From Strongylocentrotus droebachiensis (Eukaryota > Echinodermata > Echinoidea > Camarodonta > Strongylocentrotidae), in NCBI GenBank assembly GCA_035222895.1, contig JAVYIG010000093.1, positions 434,001-498,000 on the forward strand: a DNA stretch of 64,000 nucleotides, given 5' to 3'. Numbering within the stretch: position 1 is the first letter of the stretch; each line of letters opens with the position of its first letter. Both the position numbers and the translations under genes were made by a program. Under the pieces are notes generated by a model. It saw nothing but the letters and a program-made list of their open reading frames with translations. It made no database searches and was not told the DNA's origin. Positions 1-12,409 of the stretch are shown here, piece by piece.

Positions 1-1448
1 CCCTTAATCCCCCTCCGAAACCGTACAGATTCCTAGTAGCACTTAGTCCTCCCTTTCCACCCACAGCCCAGCCCAGCGAGTACGGCGGCTTTTGCTTTGC
101 CGGCCCGTACTTGGGGTGAATAGTGGTGATAACTTGACAACTTCTAGCCCTCAATCAACAAATGCGCAAACATATAACACAATTTCATTTTGTTCTTTAG
201 GGAGATAAACCTTTAGACTACCTTCCTATCTATGTACAAATTTCGGAAATGTTCGGAAAATGTCAACAATTAGATGAGAAAATCATGATGATGAAAACCT
301 CTCATTGGCTCTAACTCACGATTTCCTTGGTCGATTTCGCTGGTTGAAATGGCTATGTCTTCAATAGAGCTATCCGAGAACGGAAAAAGCATTTGATAAA
401 TAATAGAAAATTGCATTGGTCATATGTTGTGAATTCTGTATTTTATATTTTATATCCAAATACATCTTCACTGAACATGACCTAATTTTTGCGGTGCCAC
501 GCAAGGATTCAAAGCTCGATGCCTGCATATTTTTGCAAAAGAGTGAATAGAGAACTTAGGGAAGCAGACGGCGTTGCGTAACATTTTGTAATATTTGGAA
601 TGCCAGAGGGGAAGTGTATTGATATGGACAGCTGTTGATGGAAATGATGGCTGGCGAGGGTTACATTTCTTTTTGTTAAGCCAAGTTAATCTTGAATATT
701 TTTCCCTCGGAAAATTCTTTCGAGACGGTATATCCATTCATTACAGCTTCCTGGATGTATCTTTCCTGGGGACCGATTGACGAGTTATCCATTAAAGTGA
801 CTCGGTAACAGTGTTGAAGGTTGTTGACAGAATCTGCGTGATTTTTGTATGAATTCTTACTTATTATATTCCTTTTACTGTACTAACCTCTAACGTGCAA
901 ACAATCCTGAAAAGTTCTCACAAACAACAAAGATATATATGTGTTTTTTTAGAGGTGTCACTGTACGACACCCTCTAACAGTAAATTTTCCCAACTATTT
1001 TTGAATTTTCCCAACCGTTTCTCCATGAAATTAAGACATAAGACAGGCTTTTTAAAATCTGTTCACCTAAAATGTAATTAAATTGTAATAATATAGTTGG
1101 GAGAATCAAGGAATTGATCAGATCAATTTTTCCAATTGTTATCATCAATAATGGTCTATTTTCACTCAAACTTTCAGATTATCTTTAATTGTACATTTAG
1201 CATTGAAGTCACTACATTAGCACCATTTTCTCTCATCTGAAAAATGTTACAAAGTCCCTTTAACGTGTTTTCAATGAATGAACTACAATAATTCAGTCCG
1301 TATATACTATTTGTTGATACATCGGGCAAGGCACTGACAAGCATTCAGGTTGTCAAGAACAACCTTTGTTTAAACGTATGCATTCAATTTGAATATGTTA
1401 GTAAACCGGTCTATTAACATCCATTAAAGCGACTACAAGTACTTTATG
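1..1448. other. Intergenic, no gene recognised
   Basis: AT-rich DNA beyond the 3' end of the receptor gene, with only short chance reading frames. A stretch at about 1350-1415 (TCAAGAACAACCTTTG onward) recurs in diverged form at about 5948-6010 and belongs to an unidentified dispersed repeat. Confidence 0.4.
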
Positions 1449-2104
1449 GCCCGGTCCCACTGCACTTACGGATGCAAAGAGGATGTAAAACGTAAAAAAA
1501 AGTCTTGCCATCCGTTGGAAACGCTATGCATCCGTTGTGTACTCATTGCATACGTGTCTCATACGCTCGATCCATCGAGCATCCGTCCACCGTGATTTCA
1601 TCCGCGCAAAAAGTTTTGAGCTGCACAAAACTTTTAGAACGGATGAACTTCCGCCGTGTACGATGTAAATCCGCGACAAATACGAGCAACACACGTTCTA
1701 TGTCCGTTATCATCCGTTAAACGTCCGCTGTATCCTCTCTGCACCCTCTGGGCATCCTCGCAACTCACATCCGCTGCAGCTGAAAACGGAAAGAGGGAGG
1801 AAAGATAAGGTACATGGAACGTCTATACATCGTTAGTAGCTCGGAAATAGAAAGGATGTAAGCGTATGCATCTCGTATATAAAGTATTCAAAGCTGTCAT
1901 CCACTTCCATCCGCTTTCAACCGCTAGGCTTCCGATGAACATACTACCCACGTCCGTTATTTTCCGTTCTGTTTTCGCAAATTTTCGCAAATTTTGTCCA
2001 TTTCTGGAGCGGATGAAAACGGATGGAGCCACCCCCGAAATTTTGCTCGTCCGCTGTGTCCTTTATGCATACGTTTTGTGTCCATCGGCCAGTGGGACCG
2101 GGCC
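1449..2104. mobile_element. TIR element, GGCCCGGTCCCACTG ends
   Basis: Perfect 15-bp terminal inverted repeats (GGCCCGGTCCCACTG at 1449-1463 and its complement at 2090-2104) bound 656 bp. The interior is full of ATCCGT-like words on both strands and encodes nothing recognisable. The ends match the element at 37611-38245. It is a non-autonomous DNA transposon; no clear target duplication is seen. Confidence 0.75.
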
Positions 2105-4490
2105 ATTAGCAATGGTTATTATAAAATGCTCAAAGTGTGAATTCTCCGTACTTAAAAGATCTGTGGATATTTTGGATTATTCTATGGACCCATTTTATGG
2201 AATTCCCTAAGCAATAACAAATAGAATCTTGTCACTTACTTGCCAATTAAAAAATATGTATGACATGGTTCCTATCAATACTTAATTTTCAACTTATTTA
2301 TATTGCTATATACGGTTTGAATCCCAATTGATAACTAGTTCTAATGCCTCTTAAATCATATTTGTAATGTAATTTTTGTTTGTTTATTATTTTTTTGTTT
2401 CATATATATATAGATATCATATTTTTTTGTAATGGGGTTTGCCATAGATATTTTCAAAGCCCACCATGTTTGAATCTGTTTGTGCTTTAAAACTTGCTAT
2501 TTTTTTCTTTTAGTGTAGGTCTACATGTTATTGCCATGGTGATTGTTCTTTTTATTCAAATGTGAATATGGAATGAATTGAATTGAATTGAATAGTTGTA
2601 CCCTTGCTAAAAACGAACTGACGTAGGATTAACCCGTGCTGTTGTGGTTTAGTAATATGAGAGAAGCTGCTGTCCACGGTGTTTCAGTGGGTAAAAGTTT
2701 TAGATCTACATAATTATAATATGGTTTATTATACACACTGTCTAGGAGAAGATTGCCATGTACCTTCTCGATGTAACATTTGTCAAAAATCCCTTGAGGT
2801 GCCCACCCCCCCCCCCCCCCCACCTGAGTGTTGAAAAATCATATGCCGTTCTGAAATTTAATATAGCGCATATCACATATATAACGGCTCTATGACTATG
2901 CGCATTTAAGGATTTTGAATAGGCCTATTACTGTAGACCAGCCATTAAAACAAAATATTGTAAACAGCATTTTGGTGATAATTCATGGCATCTATACTAA
3001 TACTCTTGCGAAAATACCAAAGAATACTATAAAGGTGAATGCCACACGCATTTTGTTTTTTTACTACAAATGTCTTTGGTTTGTCATTCGAGAAAGAATT
3101 AAAAAGATCATGATTTTAATATTTTAACCGAATATATATTATCTGAAAAAGGTCTTTCAAATGAAATAATTTTAAGTGTAAGTCTGATGTAATTTTTCTA
3201 TTCAATATGCATTTGAAAGTTAAATATATCACACACTAAAGTCGACTCAATAAAACATGAAAGTTTGTTAATAATCTGTCCATCGAAACAATTGTTCTTG
3301 ATTAAACATGTAATATATAATGTCTTGCCACTCACTGAAAAAAATGATCAGATAATATGATAGATAAGTTAAGTTATGCTATCCCAAATGAATTGATATA
3401 TTTTTACACGGTGCGCATTTGAGTGGAAAACAAACCTTATAATAATATACAAATAATAACGATAATAATGATAATGCTGCTTCTACTACATGAATTAGAC
3501 TGTGGACGCTAGATGGCGTAATCTCTGTAGTCATATAAAACACTGAGTAGAAGAGTTCAATGCACTAAAATTCCTCTAAAATTTCGGTTGTTCGTATTCT
3601 TAACATTATTTAGAAGCTTAAAATGAGTAAGATGAGGTTTGTTTATCTTTCCCATCTCGTACGATTGCTAAGTCTTCGAAAATTGGATCGCAGGACGATC
3701 GTGTAGTGTTCGTTCGGCTTTAGGCTGATATCTTAGAAGTATTTTAATCAATCTTATCATGCTTATAAAACTTTCATAAAGTGAAATTCATATTATATAC
3801 TCCTTTTCCTCACTGGATGTTGAAAAATTTCCTAAAGTTTTCACTTGCTTTGTATAACAGACCCGAAATCATGTTCCATATCCTAGGCTAGGCTCAGTTT
3901 TTAAATTTCTTAATTTGATTCCAATAAAATTTATATGACATATCGTCTGTTGAGAGCTGAGAGGGTTTTGGGTCTATGTTATGAATATGAGTTAACGCCC
4001 TCCTGTCTCTCTACAGACCATACATAGTACCCTCACCCACAACTCGTTTCTGAATCTATGTAATGTTTTTGACCTGTTTTTAAATTTTGTTATCCATTAT
4101 TATTATCAATTTCATTTTAAACTGCTCAATTTATGGAGATACATACCCTAATTAGTTCTGACGTTATATACAATAATTATGAAATATTGTACTCATGAGC
4201 TTACTAAAATGTACATGTATTTTACAATGTGCAATAATTTGATTGTAGCCAATTCTAATTAATCTATTTATTCATCGACAGCGCATTGACTTTATGTATA
4301 TAATTTCTACTATATGTTTGTATTTATATTTTGTATTTGAAATCCAACCTCAAGTTTTGGTTGAAATAAAGAAACATTAATAAAAGTCAGCGCGATCCTG
4401 TTGAAATTTAATCTCAATTTATAACAAAACTTGTCATAATACGATAATCTTTCTTAATTTCTTTAATAGTCATCTGAAATCCATTCAAGA
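2105..4490. other. Intergenic DNA with two LINE-like 3' tails
   Basis: About 2400-2597 ends in (GAATT)n-type repeats, and about 4030-4385 ends with a GAAATCCAACC motif, then AATAAAG and an A-rich tail. Both look like 3' ends of plus-strand non-LTR retrotransposons. A C-run lies at 2808-2821. No host gene is seen. Confidence 0.4.
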
Positions 4491-5200
4491 GGCGGCGCTC
4501 CAGGAGGGAGGGGCAGGGGCACAGTGGCTTCCCGCTTTTTCAAGTACCCCAAAAGTGCCCCCTTTTACATAGGAAAAGTGTCAAATTTTACTTTGACAAG
4601 TGTCCCTTTTCCACTTTCATAAGTGCCCTATTTCAGAGAATTGCTCCTTTCCACTTCTGATGAGTGCCCACTTCGTCTCTTTTAATTGCCCCTATTTAGA
4701 TCTGAGAGGTGACTATTTAACTTTGACAAATGGCCCTTTTCCTTTTACGAATTGCCCTTTCGGCTTCTATTAAATGAGTTATCCTTTTCATCTCTGATAA
4801 TCGCCCCTTTTATTTGACATGTTCCCCCTTTTTCTTGTAATAAGTGCCCTAATGTTGTTTTATAAAGAGCCCATTCCCCTCCCCATACATTCCCCTTTTC
4901 ACTTCTGATAAATGTTCCTATTAATATCTGATAGATGCCCCTTTTTCGTCAACAAAAGCCCCCTTTTCTTTATTAAACTGTGCCATTTTTCATCTCTGAT
5001 GAGTGCCTCTTTCACCCTTCGAGGATTACTCAATTTGCACCTCTAATAAGTCCCCTTTTTACTTTAACACGTGCTTTTGTGCTTTTTTGTTTTCTTAAAG
5101 GTGTCCTTTTCCCTTTTGATTATTGCCCCTTTTCCTTTCTTCATAACATGCACCCCTTGTTTAAAGCGACTATAAGTAATTTTCTTTACTTTCTTCCTTA
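4491..5200. repeat. Degenerate tandem array of AGTGCCCCTTTT units, copy 1
   Basis: Many variants of a roughly 20-40-bp unit (AAGTGCCCCTTTT plus a TCTGATAA-type spacer) follow a GC-rich start GGCGGCGCTCC at 4491. The same unit fills 9120-9930 and 40695-41600. This copy lacks the matching right terminus and is probably truncated. Confidence 0.7.
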
Positions 5201-5468
5201 GCTCGCTCGCATCCATAGTTGATATAATATAGTAATGTTCCTTTTTGAAAGTCCGATTATTCAGTCTTTTATGATTAGATCGTGATTAAAACCCATCAGG
5301 ATGTTTTCTCTCTCTCTCTCTCTTTATAAGATGATTTTTTTTCTTGCACTGATACCTCACCGTCGTAGGGAACTTTTATTATGATGTTAATAGCTTGAAT
5401 ATGACGGGACTATGTTTTAGCATGTATAATTTGTGTACAACTGTATTCATGGAAAAGCCTCAGTATGA

Positions 5469-5684
5469 TTGTGCAAAGAAGTGGAAATGGCTTTTCACAG
5501 ACATGGTTTTAACACTAGACTTGCCAATACGTTGAATGTTGTTTTACCCAGGCCTAATCTTGAGTGTTTTAAGAATTATTTTAGATACGTTGGTGGTAAA
5601 ATCTGGAATAATTTACCTTTTGCTTTTCAAAATGCTAAATCTATCGATGTCTTTAAACGTATGTACAAGGACAATTTTGTTTAA
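5469..5684 (+). pseudogene. LINE reverse-transcriptase C-terminal relic (CR1/L2-like)
   Basis: An open 71-codon stretch contains NTRLANTLNVVLPRPNLECF, then KNYFRYVGGKIWNNLP and AKSIDVFKRM. The order (F-R-Y-x-G-x-K-I-W-N-x-L-P then A-x-S-I-x-x-F-K) is the usual C-terminus of CR1/L2-type LINE proteins. It is a 5'-truncated fragment; (CT)n follows at 5733-5765. Confidence 0.7.
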
Positions 5685-5768
5685 CCTGTGTGATACAATG
5701 CCGATTCATATACTGCTCTTGACATGGCTTATTTCTCTCTCTCTATCTCTCTCTCTCTCTCTCCCTTT

Positions 5769-7411
5769 CCCTCGCCTTCTCTTTCCTTCATTCTCTCTTT
5801 CCTTCTCTACTTTCTACCAATTTCCTTATATCATTTTTCCTCTTCTAATCTTTTTGGTGATATTTTAATGCCTTTTATTAAAGTGATTTGATTTTTTTTT
5901 ACCGCTGTTAATGTCAATAATTCAAAATTCAAGCAAGATTCCGTGTTTTCAAGAAGAACCTTTGCTTAAAAAGTATGCGTAAAATTATAATGTTAGTAAA
6001 TCGGTCCATTGCCAATTCAAACAGAAGAATTGCATTCGAAAAAATAGAGCTCGGACTTCCTTTCGAACAAAAAAATATCCGTTAGCCCAGGGTCGGGTTT
6101 GGCTTTTAGCAGAATAAAGGCCAAGGAGAACATTTACAAGTCTGTGACGCTACTTTCTCATCGACAAAACATCTGCTGTAGGATTCAGAAGGGCATTAAG
6201 GTTTGCGTACAAACTGTACTTTGTATCACAGTGTATTACTAATGTCCTTCTGGTTCTCGACAATAGGATAGCAGAAATATAAAAGCAAACGTATGTTACA
6301 TTTACATTACATTGTGTTATTTTCAAATTATTTGATAACGGGGGATAAATCAGGTCAGTTTAGGCCGTATTAGAAAGTGACACTTTGATATGCATATACA
6401 AATTTGTGGATGAATCATGAGGGGAAATTGACTGCATCTAGAAGTGCAAAAAAAGTAATATTTGTGTGGCAAAGCACTTCTTTATTAATCCGTGATCATT
6501 GTTGTATGTCTTCATTTTGTTCCACTTACAACGAAACAATATATATCCACAACTGTTTTGGCTAAAGAAATCATATTGCAAGCTCCTCGCAGCCTCCTAC
6601 AGTTCTTATATCATTTCAGAAAAAGGAATCAGTCATAGTTGATTCTCTGAATGGTCATGAAGGAAATAATGTACATCTGTGTGGACTCTACAGTGCCCAA
6701 GTCTGTGCAGCGCCCCGTCTGCACATAATCATAACAACTGCATGAATCTATAGTGAAACTCAACACCAAAGAAGATAAATTTGTCTTCTCTATCATACCA
6801 AAAATATTCATGCAACATAAAATAATCATATAAAAGAATACAAATAAAACAACTAAAACATAGTAAGAAAGTTTAATTTTATTCACGAACCAAGACATGC
6901 TATCTTTCACATCCAAATTCCACAACTTCATGTCAAATAAATGAGTGCGCAGACCCTTCTATCTTGTAAGGTCAAAATGACACAGCCGCCTTTTCTAGCA
7001 AAAAATAGCATTGCTCTTGTTTGGATTTTGATGACATTTTCTCAAACTTACTTTATAGGATATAAGGAATGATATAAGATTAAGCATTAAGACGAATATA
7101 AAAGAAAATACATTGTCCCTCAATCCTCATCATATATATACATGTATGCATATTGACAAACCAGCATCAACAATGCATCAATTAATGATTAAAAAGTACT
7201 TTGCGTAAACTAAATGATATTAAGTAACCGAAACATGTAAAACAATTATCTACATACCACCACAAGAAAATATGAATCGACTTAATAAGCGAACAGAAAA
7301 TTCAAGAGATTACAATGAAACGCTAAGTTATCTGTAAATTAGCTGTTACTAAAGACAATTATATACTCATATACATCTGACATGTCTGAGTAAACAAAAG
7401 TTAACAAAATT
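5769..7411. other. Intergenic, no gene recognised
   Basis: AT-rich sequence. A 100-codon minus-strand frame at 6629-6931 has hydrophobic stretches but no family resemblance, no splice context and AT-driven composition, so it is not called as a gene. Confidence 0.35.
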
Positions 7412-7419
7412 ATGTATCT

Positions 7420-7710
7420 ACATATGCAATGCATTTCATTTGCTACATTCAATTCATTCTCTCACTCCGCTAATCCCAACATAATACATGCTGTAGGCAT
7501 CACTTTGGCGCAAGTCGATTTTTGCACTCTCGCAAACAATGCCTCCTGTTCATCCAAGCGTGAACACATACCACACAAAAATGATACCAAATGATTTGGG
7601 ATAAAATACTCTTTCATGAGATGTATAATAATTTACTGTTCACAGATGATTTTTAAAATGATTAGCAATTTTCTAGGTGTAAACTTTTCTTGACTCACAC
7701 ATTATAAAGC
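7420..7710. mobile_element. Half copy of the GTGTGAGTCAA foldback MITE
   Basis: About 290 bp match, in reverse orientation, one arm of the complete element at 38450-39065, including the end GTGTGAGTCAA followed by TTTACACC (minus strand near 7700-7680). Only one arm is present. Confidence 0.65.
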
Positions 7711-9087
7711 CCTCTTTAAAAAAAAACTCCAGCTTCCCAATGATATAATACATCTTTGTGAGTGAAAATCATATCCAATTTATATGTTTCAAACATTAGG
7801 CCCCTACACAACAAATGAATTATTTACATACAACCATAACAAATCTGAATCGAAAAAAAAAAATGAAGACAATGAAAACACAAGTGTGACTATATACACA
7901 TACCATGATCATTCACGGTCGAAAAACAGTTGGATAACATTTTACCCATTCAAATGAATCGGTAACATTGCTTCAGATTCTGAAACAAAATCATTGGATT
8001 TAGCTCATGCTGCAATCATAATTCTAAACCTTTTGGTCAGTCAGGAATCCCATGACTTCTACAAGCCGATTGCCTGTCTGATTATCAAGATATTTATGTT
8101 TGGAAATCGAAATTTCATTTTTGGTTTTCCTAACGGTTTTTATAACAATACAGTCTACTGGGGGAAATGAGTATGGTAAAACCGGGCATTCAAAGAGCTT
8201 TACTTTTTTGAGGCACTTGATAATCATTTTGAAGCGCATTTTTGTTTACGGCTCCAATATTACACCATATCACAGACACTGATAACACGTAGAGCCATGC
8301 ATCTCAGATTTAAAATTGTTAAAAGATGCCTTTAAGGTTCGTTCAGATATGATGCAGTAATACCACGGCCGTTTTTATTATAATGACGTAAAGTGTAATT
8401 CGCTTCACATTTCTGCATCTCATATTAACACAGAGTTCAGTGAATACATGCAAGTCCTATATGTTGTGCACAGTTGCCATTTACTTTATACAGTTTACCG
8501 CGTCATATGTATTGGGTAAAATGGGAACATGCATGATTGTTGGGTAAAATTAGTTTTAGGTATGATGTACCCAAATTGGGTACAGATTTTTCCAGTGATA
8601 TTTTATCCAACAAACGATCCAGTTTCTCATTTACTAAATTTTAACGAACAGTTTTAATAGCTACCTATCTGAGTAAGCGAAAATTAATTCTAATTTTAAT
8701 GATATGCATAATAATAAAATATGACCCGATAAAGTTATGATCCCTCACCATAGCAAATCTGCATCGAGAATCATGCGAATGAAATGCATATGAAAGTAGA
8801 CAACATAATTATGAAAAATACCTTATGAATATAAACAAACATTACATTTGAGTGAGCGATATGTAACACCCATTTGTAATGTAACAAAACATAATGACAT
8901 AAAATGAATGACAGAAACTTCCGAATCCAAAATAATATTGTAGTTAAATTTGGGGAAACAAAAAACAACGACCAGAATATGTGAAAATCTAAAATAAGGG
9001 CTACATACTCTAAACAACTTGCATGTACACAAACGATTAGTATTTCAATCGTGCATATTACTACGCGCATGTAATGCTTGTAGCAGA
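7711..9087. other. Intergenic, no gene recognised
   Basis: AT-rich DNA. The longest frame (8771-9163, minus, 130 codons) overlaps the start of the next repeat and is rich in Ile, Phe and Leu as expected from AT-rich DNA. It is not supported as a gene. Confidence 0.35.
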
Positions 9088-11562
9088 GGTGTCGGAGCCG
9101 GTGGAGGGATGAGGGCACGTCCTTAAAGTGCCTCTTTTTTATTTCTGATAGATGCCCTTCCACTTACGATAATTGCCTCTATTCAATTCAGAGAGGTGCC
9201 CATTTTACTTTAACAAGTGCCCTTTTTATTATTGTTGAGTGCAACTTCTCACCTCTGATAACTGCCCTATATATAATTCTGTTTATTAAATGCCCCCTCT
9301 TCTTTTTTAATCAAAGCCACTGCCTCTTCTCACAAATGCCCCTTCTGACACCTCTGATAGATGCCTCTATTAAGATCTCATAGGTGCCACTTTTCCCTCC
9401 ACAAGTGCCCATTATCGTTTGTAATAATTGACCCATTCCGTTCTCATAAGTGCCCTTATTCATCTCAGGTGAGTACCCCTTACCAGCTGTTATAAGTGCA
9501 TATTCACCTCTTATAATTGTCTCTTTTTAAATCTGAGAGGTGTCCCTTATATTAGACAAGTGCCTCTTTTCCTTTGTATGCCCTCTTTTCTTTCTTATAA
9601 GTTCCCCTTTTCATCGCCGATGAGTGCCCTTATTCAAATTTGAGAGGGAACCCCTCTAACTCCGTAATAAGTGCCCCTTTTATTTCGACACGTGCCCCTT
9701 ATCCTGTCTAGTGCCATTCTCCTTCTGATAATTGGCCCTTCCTTTGTAATAAGTGCCCCTTTTCCGTTCTCATAACTGCATTTCTTCATCTATGGTGAGT
9801 GCCCTTCTCACTCGCGAAAGGTGACCCATTTTCACCTCGTATAACTCCCCCTTTTACTTGACATGTGCTCTTTTTCTTTTCTTATAAATATCCTTTTCCC
9901 TTTGGATATGTGTCACCATAAAGTGAGCTCCTAATTTGAAGCGACTAAGAGCAACATTTTCTTCAATGATTAAATTGTGCTAAAAATCCTATCGGGATTT
10001 TTTTTCCTCTTTATATACAATAATTGTTCGCACTGCAAGTAGCTGAGCGAAGGTTTCAAAAGGCTTTTAACCTTCATAATGTTGGTATCATTGCAAAGTT
10101 AATGTTACAATCTTTCTAATGGTTCATATTTAGTTTTCAAAAATTGTTACAGAATTGACTTATCTGCTATTAAAAGTGGTAAAATTACTACCCGATTATT
10201 CCGCCCTTGATCGGCCCGCTATTGTGACGTACGATTTGTGATGTATGAGGTTGGGCACATGATGAGCGCGAGAGAGCTCCCAAGAGCTCTCACACAACTC
10301 TCGCCTGCATGCTTTATACGTATACAAACGCCACTCGAACGCTAAATATCTGATCAAAATGTCCGAGCTCGAAGAAGAGGTTTTACTTAGAATTCGAAGT
10401 TGATGAGCACAGCTCCACAACTAGTGACAGTGATACTGGTAGTGATAGTGATAGTGACGATGATGATGATGGGGATGTAGGATAGATGGAAGAAAGAGAA
10501 CAATTTGGAGAAGACGGCGTCGGTGCAGGTCAAGTGATAGCATATCAGCGCGAGCTGGCTGAGTGGCCAGCTGCCGCTCAGCTCCCCCGGCCCCGCTGAA
10601 CTGGCGACCGATCTGTCATGCGCACCCTGTCACTGGGGTGACTGGGCCGGGCGAGACTTTTCGGGATGTGTAGGGCTTTTCAAGTTTTGGGCAAATTTCA
10701 CGGATAACAAATCAAAGACGATTAGATGTGAGATTATATTTGGCGAAAATCAATTACAAATATGCACCATTCATAAATAGAAGTGCAGCTGCAGGACATC
10801 ATAAAAATGCAAAGGGACGCTCGCGATTCACTCATCATGCGGTCTCCGTATAATCAACAGCAATCACTATCACGCCAAAGCATGATGACCGAACAAATAC
10901 AAAACATTTCAGCAAATTACACAGAACGGAAGGGTATTTGGACAAATCGAATTCACCCCTCGTATTATATTACATAAATTTGCTTAATATTATATGTAAT
11001 TACATGATTTCTAGTGATTGTTATTCCACTTTCTGGTCAGGATATGAAGCATGCAAAGTCTGAATAATGTATACTATAGGCCAATGCAAAATACCGCACG
11101 CGAGCTGTGCGAGAGGCGAGCTTGAAGCCTAGAATTGCGATCGTGCCCAACCAGTGACGTCATAATCGGCCTACTGCACGAATAAAATGTTCAAGCCAGG
11201 AATAGAAGTTCTGAGAAGGTTCTTGGAAAAAGCTTCTTACCGCGTTTCATTTATATTTACAAGACTTTAGAGCAGACTACGCTTTCCGGACATGTATAAT
11301 TTGCCCATTTTGAGTGATTATGTAAAATTTCTTCGCCAAGCTACTTTAAGCAGTTTGTTGGAACATGTAAGAGAAAAGAGAAGAAAAAAACCATTGAAAT
11401 TATCCCTCATAAAGTAATCACAATCTAGGGGTATATACTAATGTCTAAATATTGTATATTTTCGCGGTGAGACTTTCCTTTTATAGGTGCCCAATTTGTC
11501 TAGAAAGTACCCTTTTTATCGGTCCCCCCCCCCCTCCCTACTTTGAAAGATTCTCCGACGCC
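9088..11562. mobile_element. Composite TIR element with AGTGCCC array, copy 2
   Basis: GGTGTCGGAG at 9088-9097 is matched by CTCCGACGCC at 11553-11562. Inside, 9120-9930 is a degenerate AGTGCCCCTTTT array; the right end repeats the style (AAGTACCCTTTTT then a C-run). Flanks GCTTGTAG and GTTTGCAA could be a decayed 8-bp duplication, differing only by transitions. A second inverted pair (GTTGGGCAC near 10250, GTGCCCAAC near 11140) encloses a nested insertion. Confidence 0.55.
10226..11163 (+). mobile_element. Nested insertion with an acidic-tract reading frame, possible transposon 5' exon
   Basis: Bounded by an imperfect inverted repeat (TGACGT...GTTGGGCAC and GTGCCCAAC...TGACGT). The interior is GC-richer than its surroundings. 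Frames around 10360-10590 encode MSELEEEVLLRI and, after a frame change, an SDSDTGSDSDSDDDDDG tract, then QVIAYQRELAEWP. This looks like a decayed transposase or accessory 5' exon, but I cannot assign a family. Confidence 0.35.
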
Positions 11563-11796
11563 CCTCCTGTTTGCAATACACGTTAAATTGTGTTTTTGTT
11601 TAATGTTATCTATGAATGCCATTTGAAGTGTTTAATTGATTATAGTATTCCATAATTTGCATTTGTAGCTTCGGATATGATATCACGGAATTTCAATATC
11701 AAAATGTTTGTTGAGTCAATGTTTAACAAAATAGACAATATCAACACAATTTTCAAAGAAACTGAATGTACAAAAAGAGATAATTCTTTCAAATTG

Positions 11797-11802
11797 TTTA
11801 TT
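11797..11802 (-). promoter_or_regulatory. Candidate polyadenylation signal AATAAA for the aGPCR
   Basis: The minus strand reads AATAAA about 110 bases beyond the stop codon. The spacing suits a short 3' UTR. The region is AT-rich, so a chance match is possible. Confidence 0.45.
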
Positions 11803-11910
11803 GTTGACTAGACTAAAAGCTTTATAAATGAGTGGGCCTGTACCAAAATTCAATGTTGAAAGGAAATGTGAGTAATTCAGGGTAATGCATTAATTTTCTT
11901 TATAGACATG

Positions 11911-12409
11911 TTAGTCGATATCAGATTTGCTCAACACAGACTCATTACCTGACATTGGATTATCTGTTCCGGTCATCGTCGTCTGTTTCATACTCATAGG
12001 ACCTGACCTTTTCACCGAGAATGAATGGTGGAAAAAGCAACCCAGGTGTTCCCGCAAGCGCGCACGGCTTTGCGGTTGTCGGAGAACGTAGAAAACAAAG
12101 ATGAAGAATCCTTGGAGAGAGTTGAGTAGGATGAAGATGACGTGGACTGCGAGGTTGAGTTGTTCGATCACGGTGAAGTATCCAACAAGCCAGGTCAAAC
12201 CGAGTAGGAGGAGGACGCCGATCCCATTTGTGAGACGGCGCATGATCTCGTGGCGGGCTTCTGATTTTAACTCGCTAGCTTTCCCGCCACCCGATTTGAT
12301 GCGCATGAGACGACGCATAACCAGAGCGAAGATGATCATGTTAAGAGCGAGAATGAAGGCCATTGGGATGAGCAAACCGCCTACGAGAGGCCATTTCTGA
12401 AGAAAACAG
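11911..12409 (-). CDS. aGPCR exon 25: TM5 to TM7, C-terminal tail and stop
   Basis: Terminal exon of 499 nt, joined at a split Tyr codon (TA/C), giving YCFLQKWP, where most members have YCWL. Then [18 protein letters not shown] (TM5), [18 protein letters not shown] and [11 protein letters not shown] (TM6), [18 protein letters not shown] (TM7). The tail of about 45 residues holds basic and Ser/Thr-rich stretches and ends SKSDID, a possible acidic C-terminal motif with no clear PDZ consensus. Stop TAA at 11913-11911. Confidence 0.94.

Noticed and set aside
6629..6931. 100-codon minus-strand frame with hydrophobic stretches
   Set aside because: No domain resemblance and no linked exons; hydrophobicity follows from T-rich codons.
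8771..9163. 130-codon minus-strand open frame
   Set aside because: Composition (Ile, Phe, Leu, Cys-rich) is what AT-rich DNA gives; no start context, family or splice support, and its N-terminal part lies in a repeat array.
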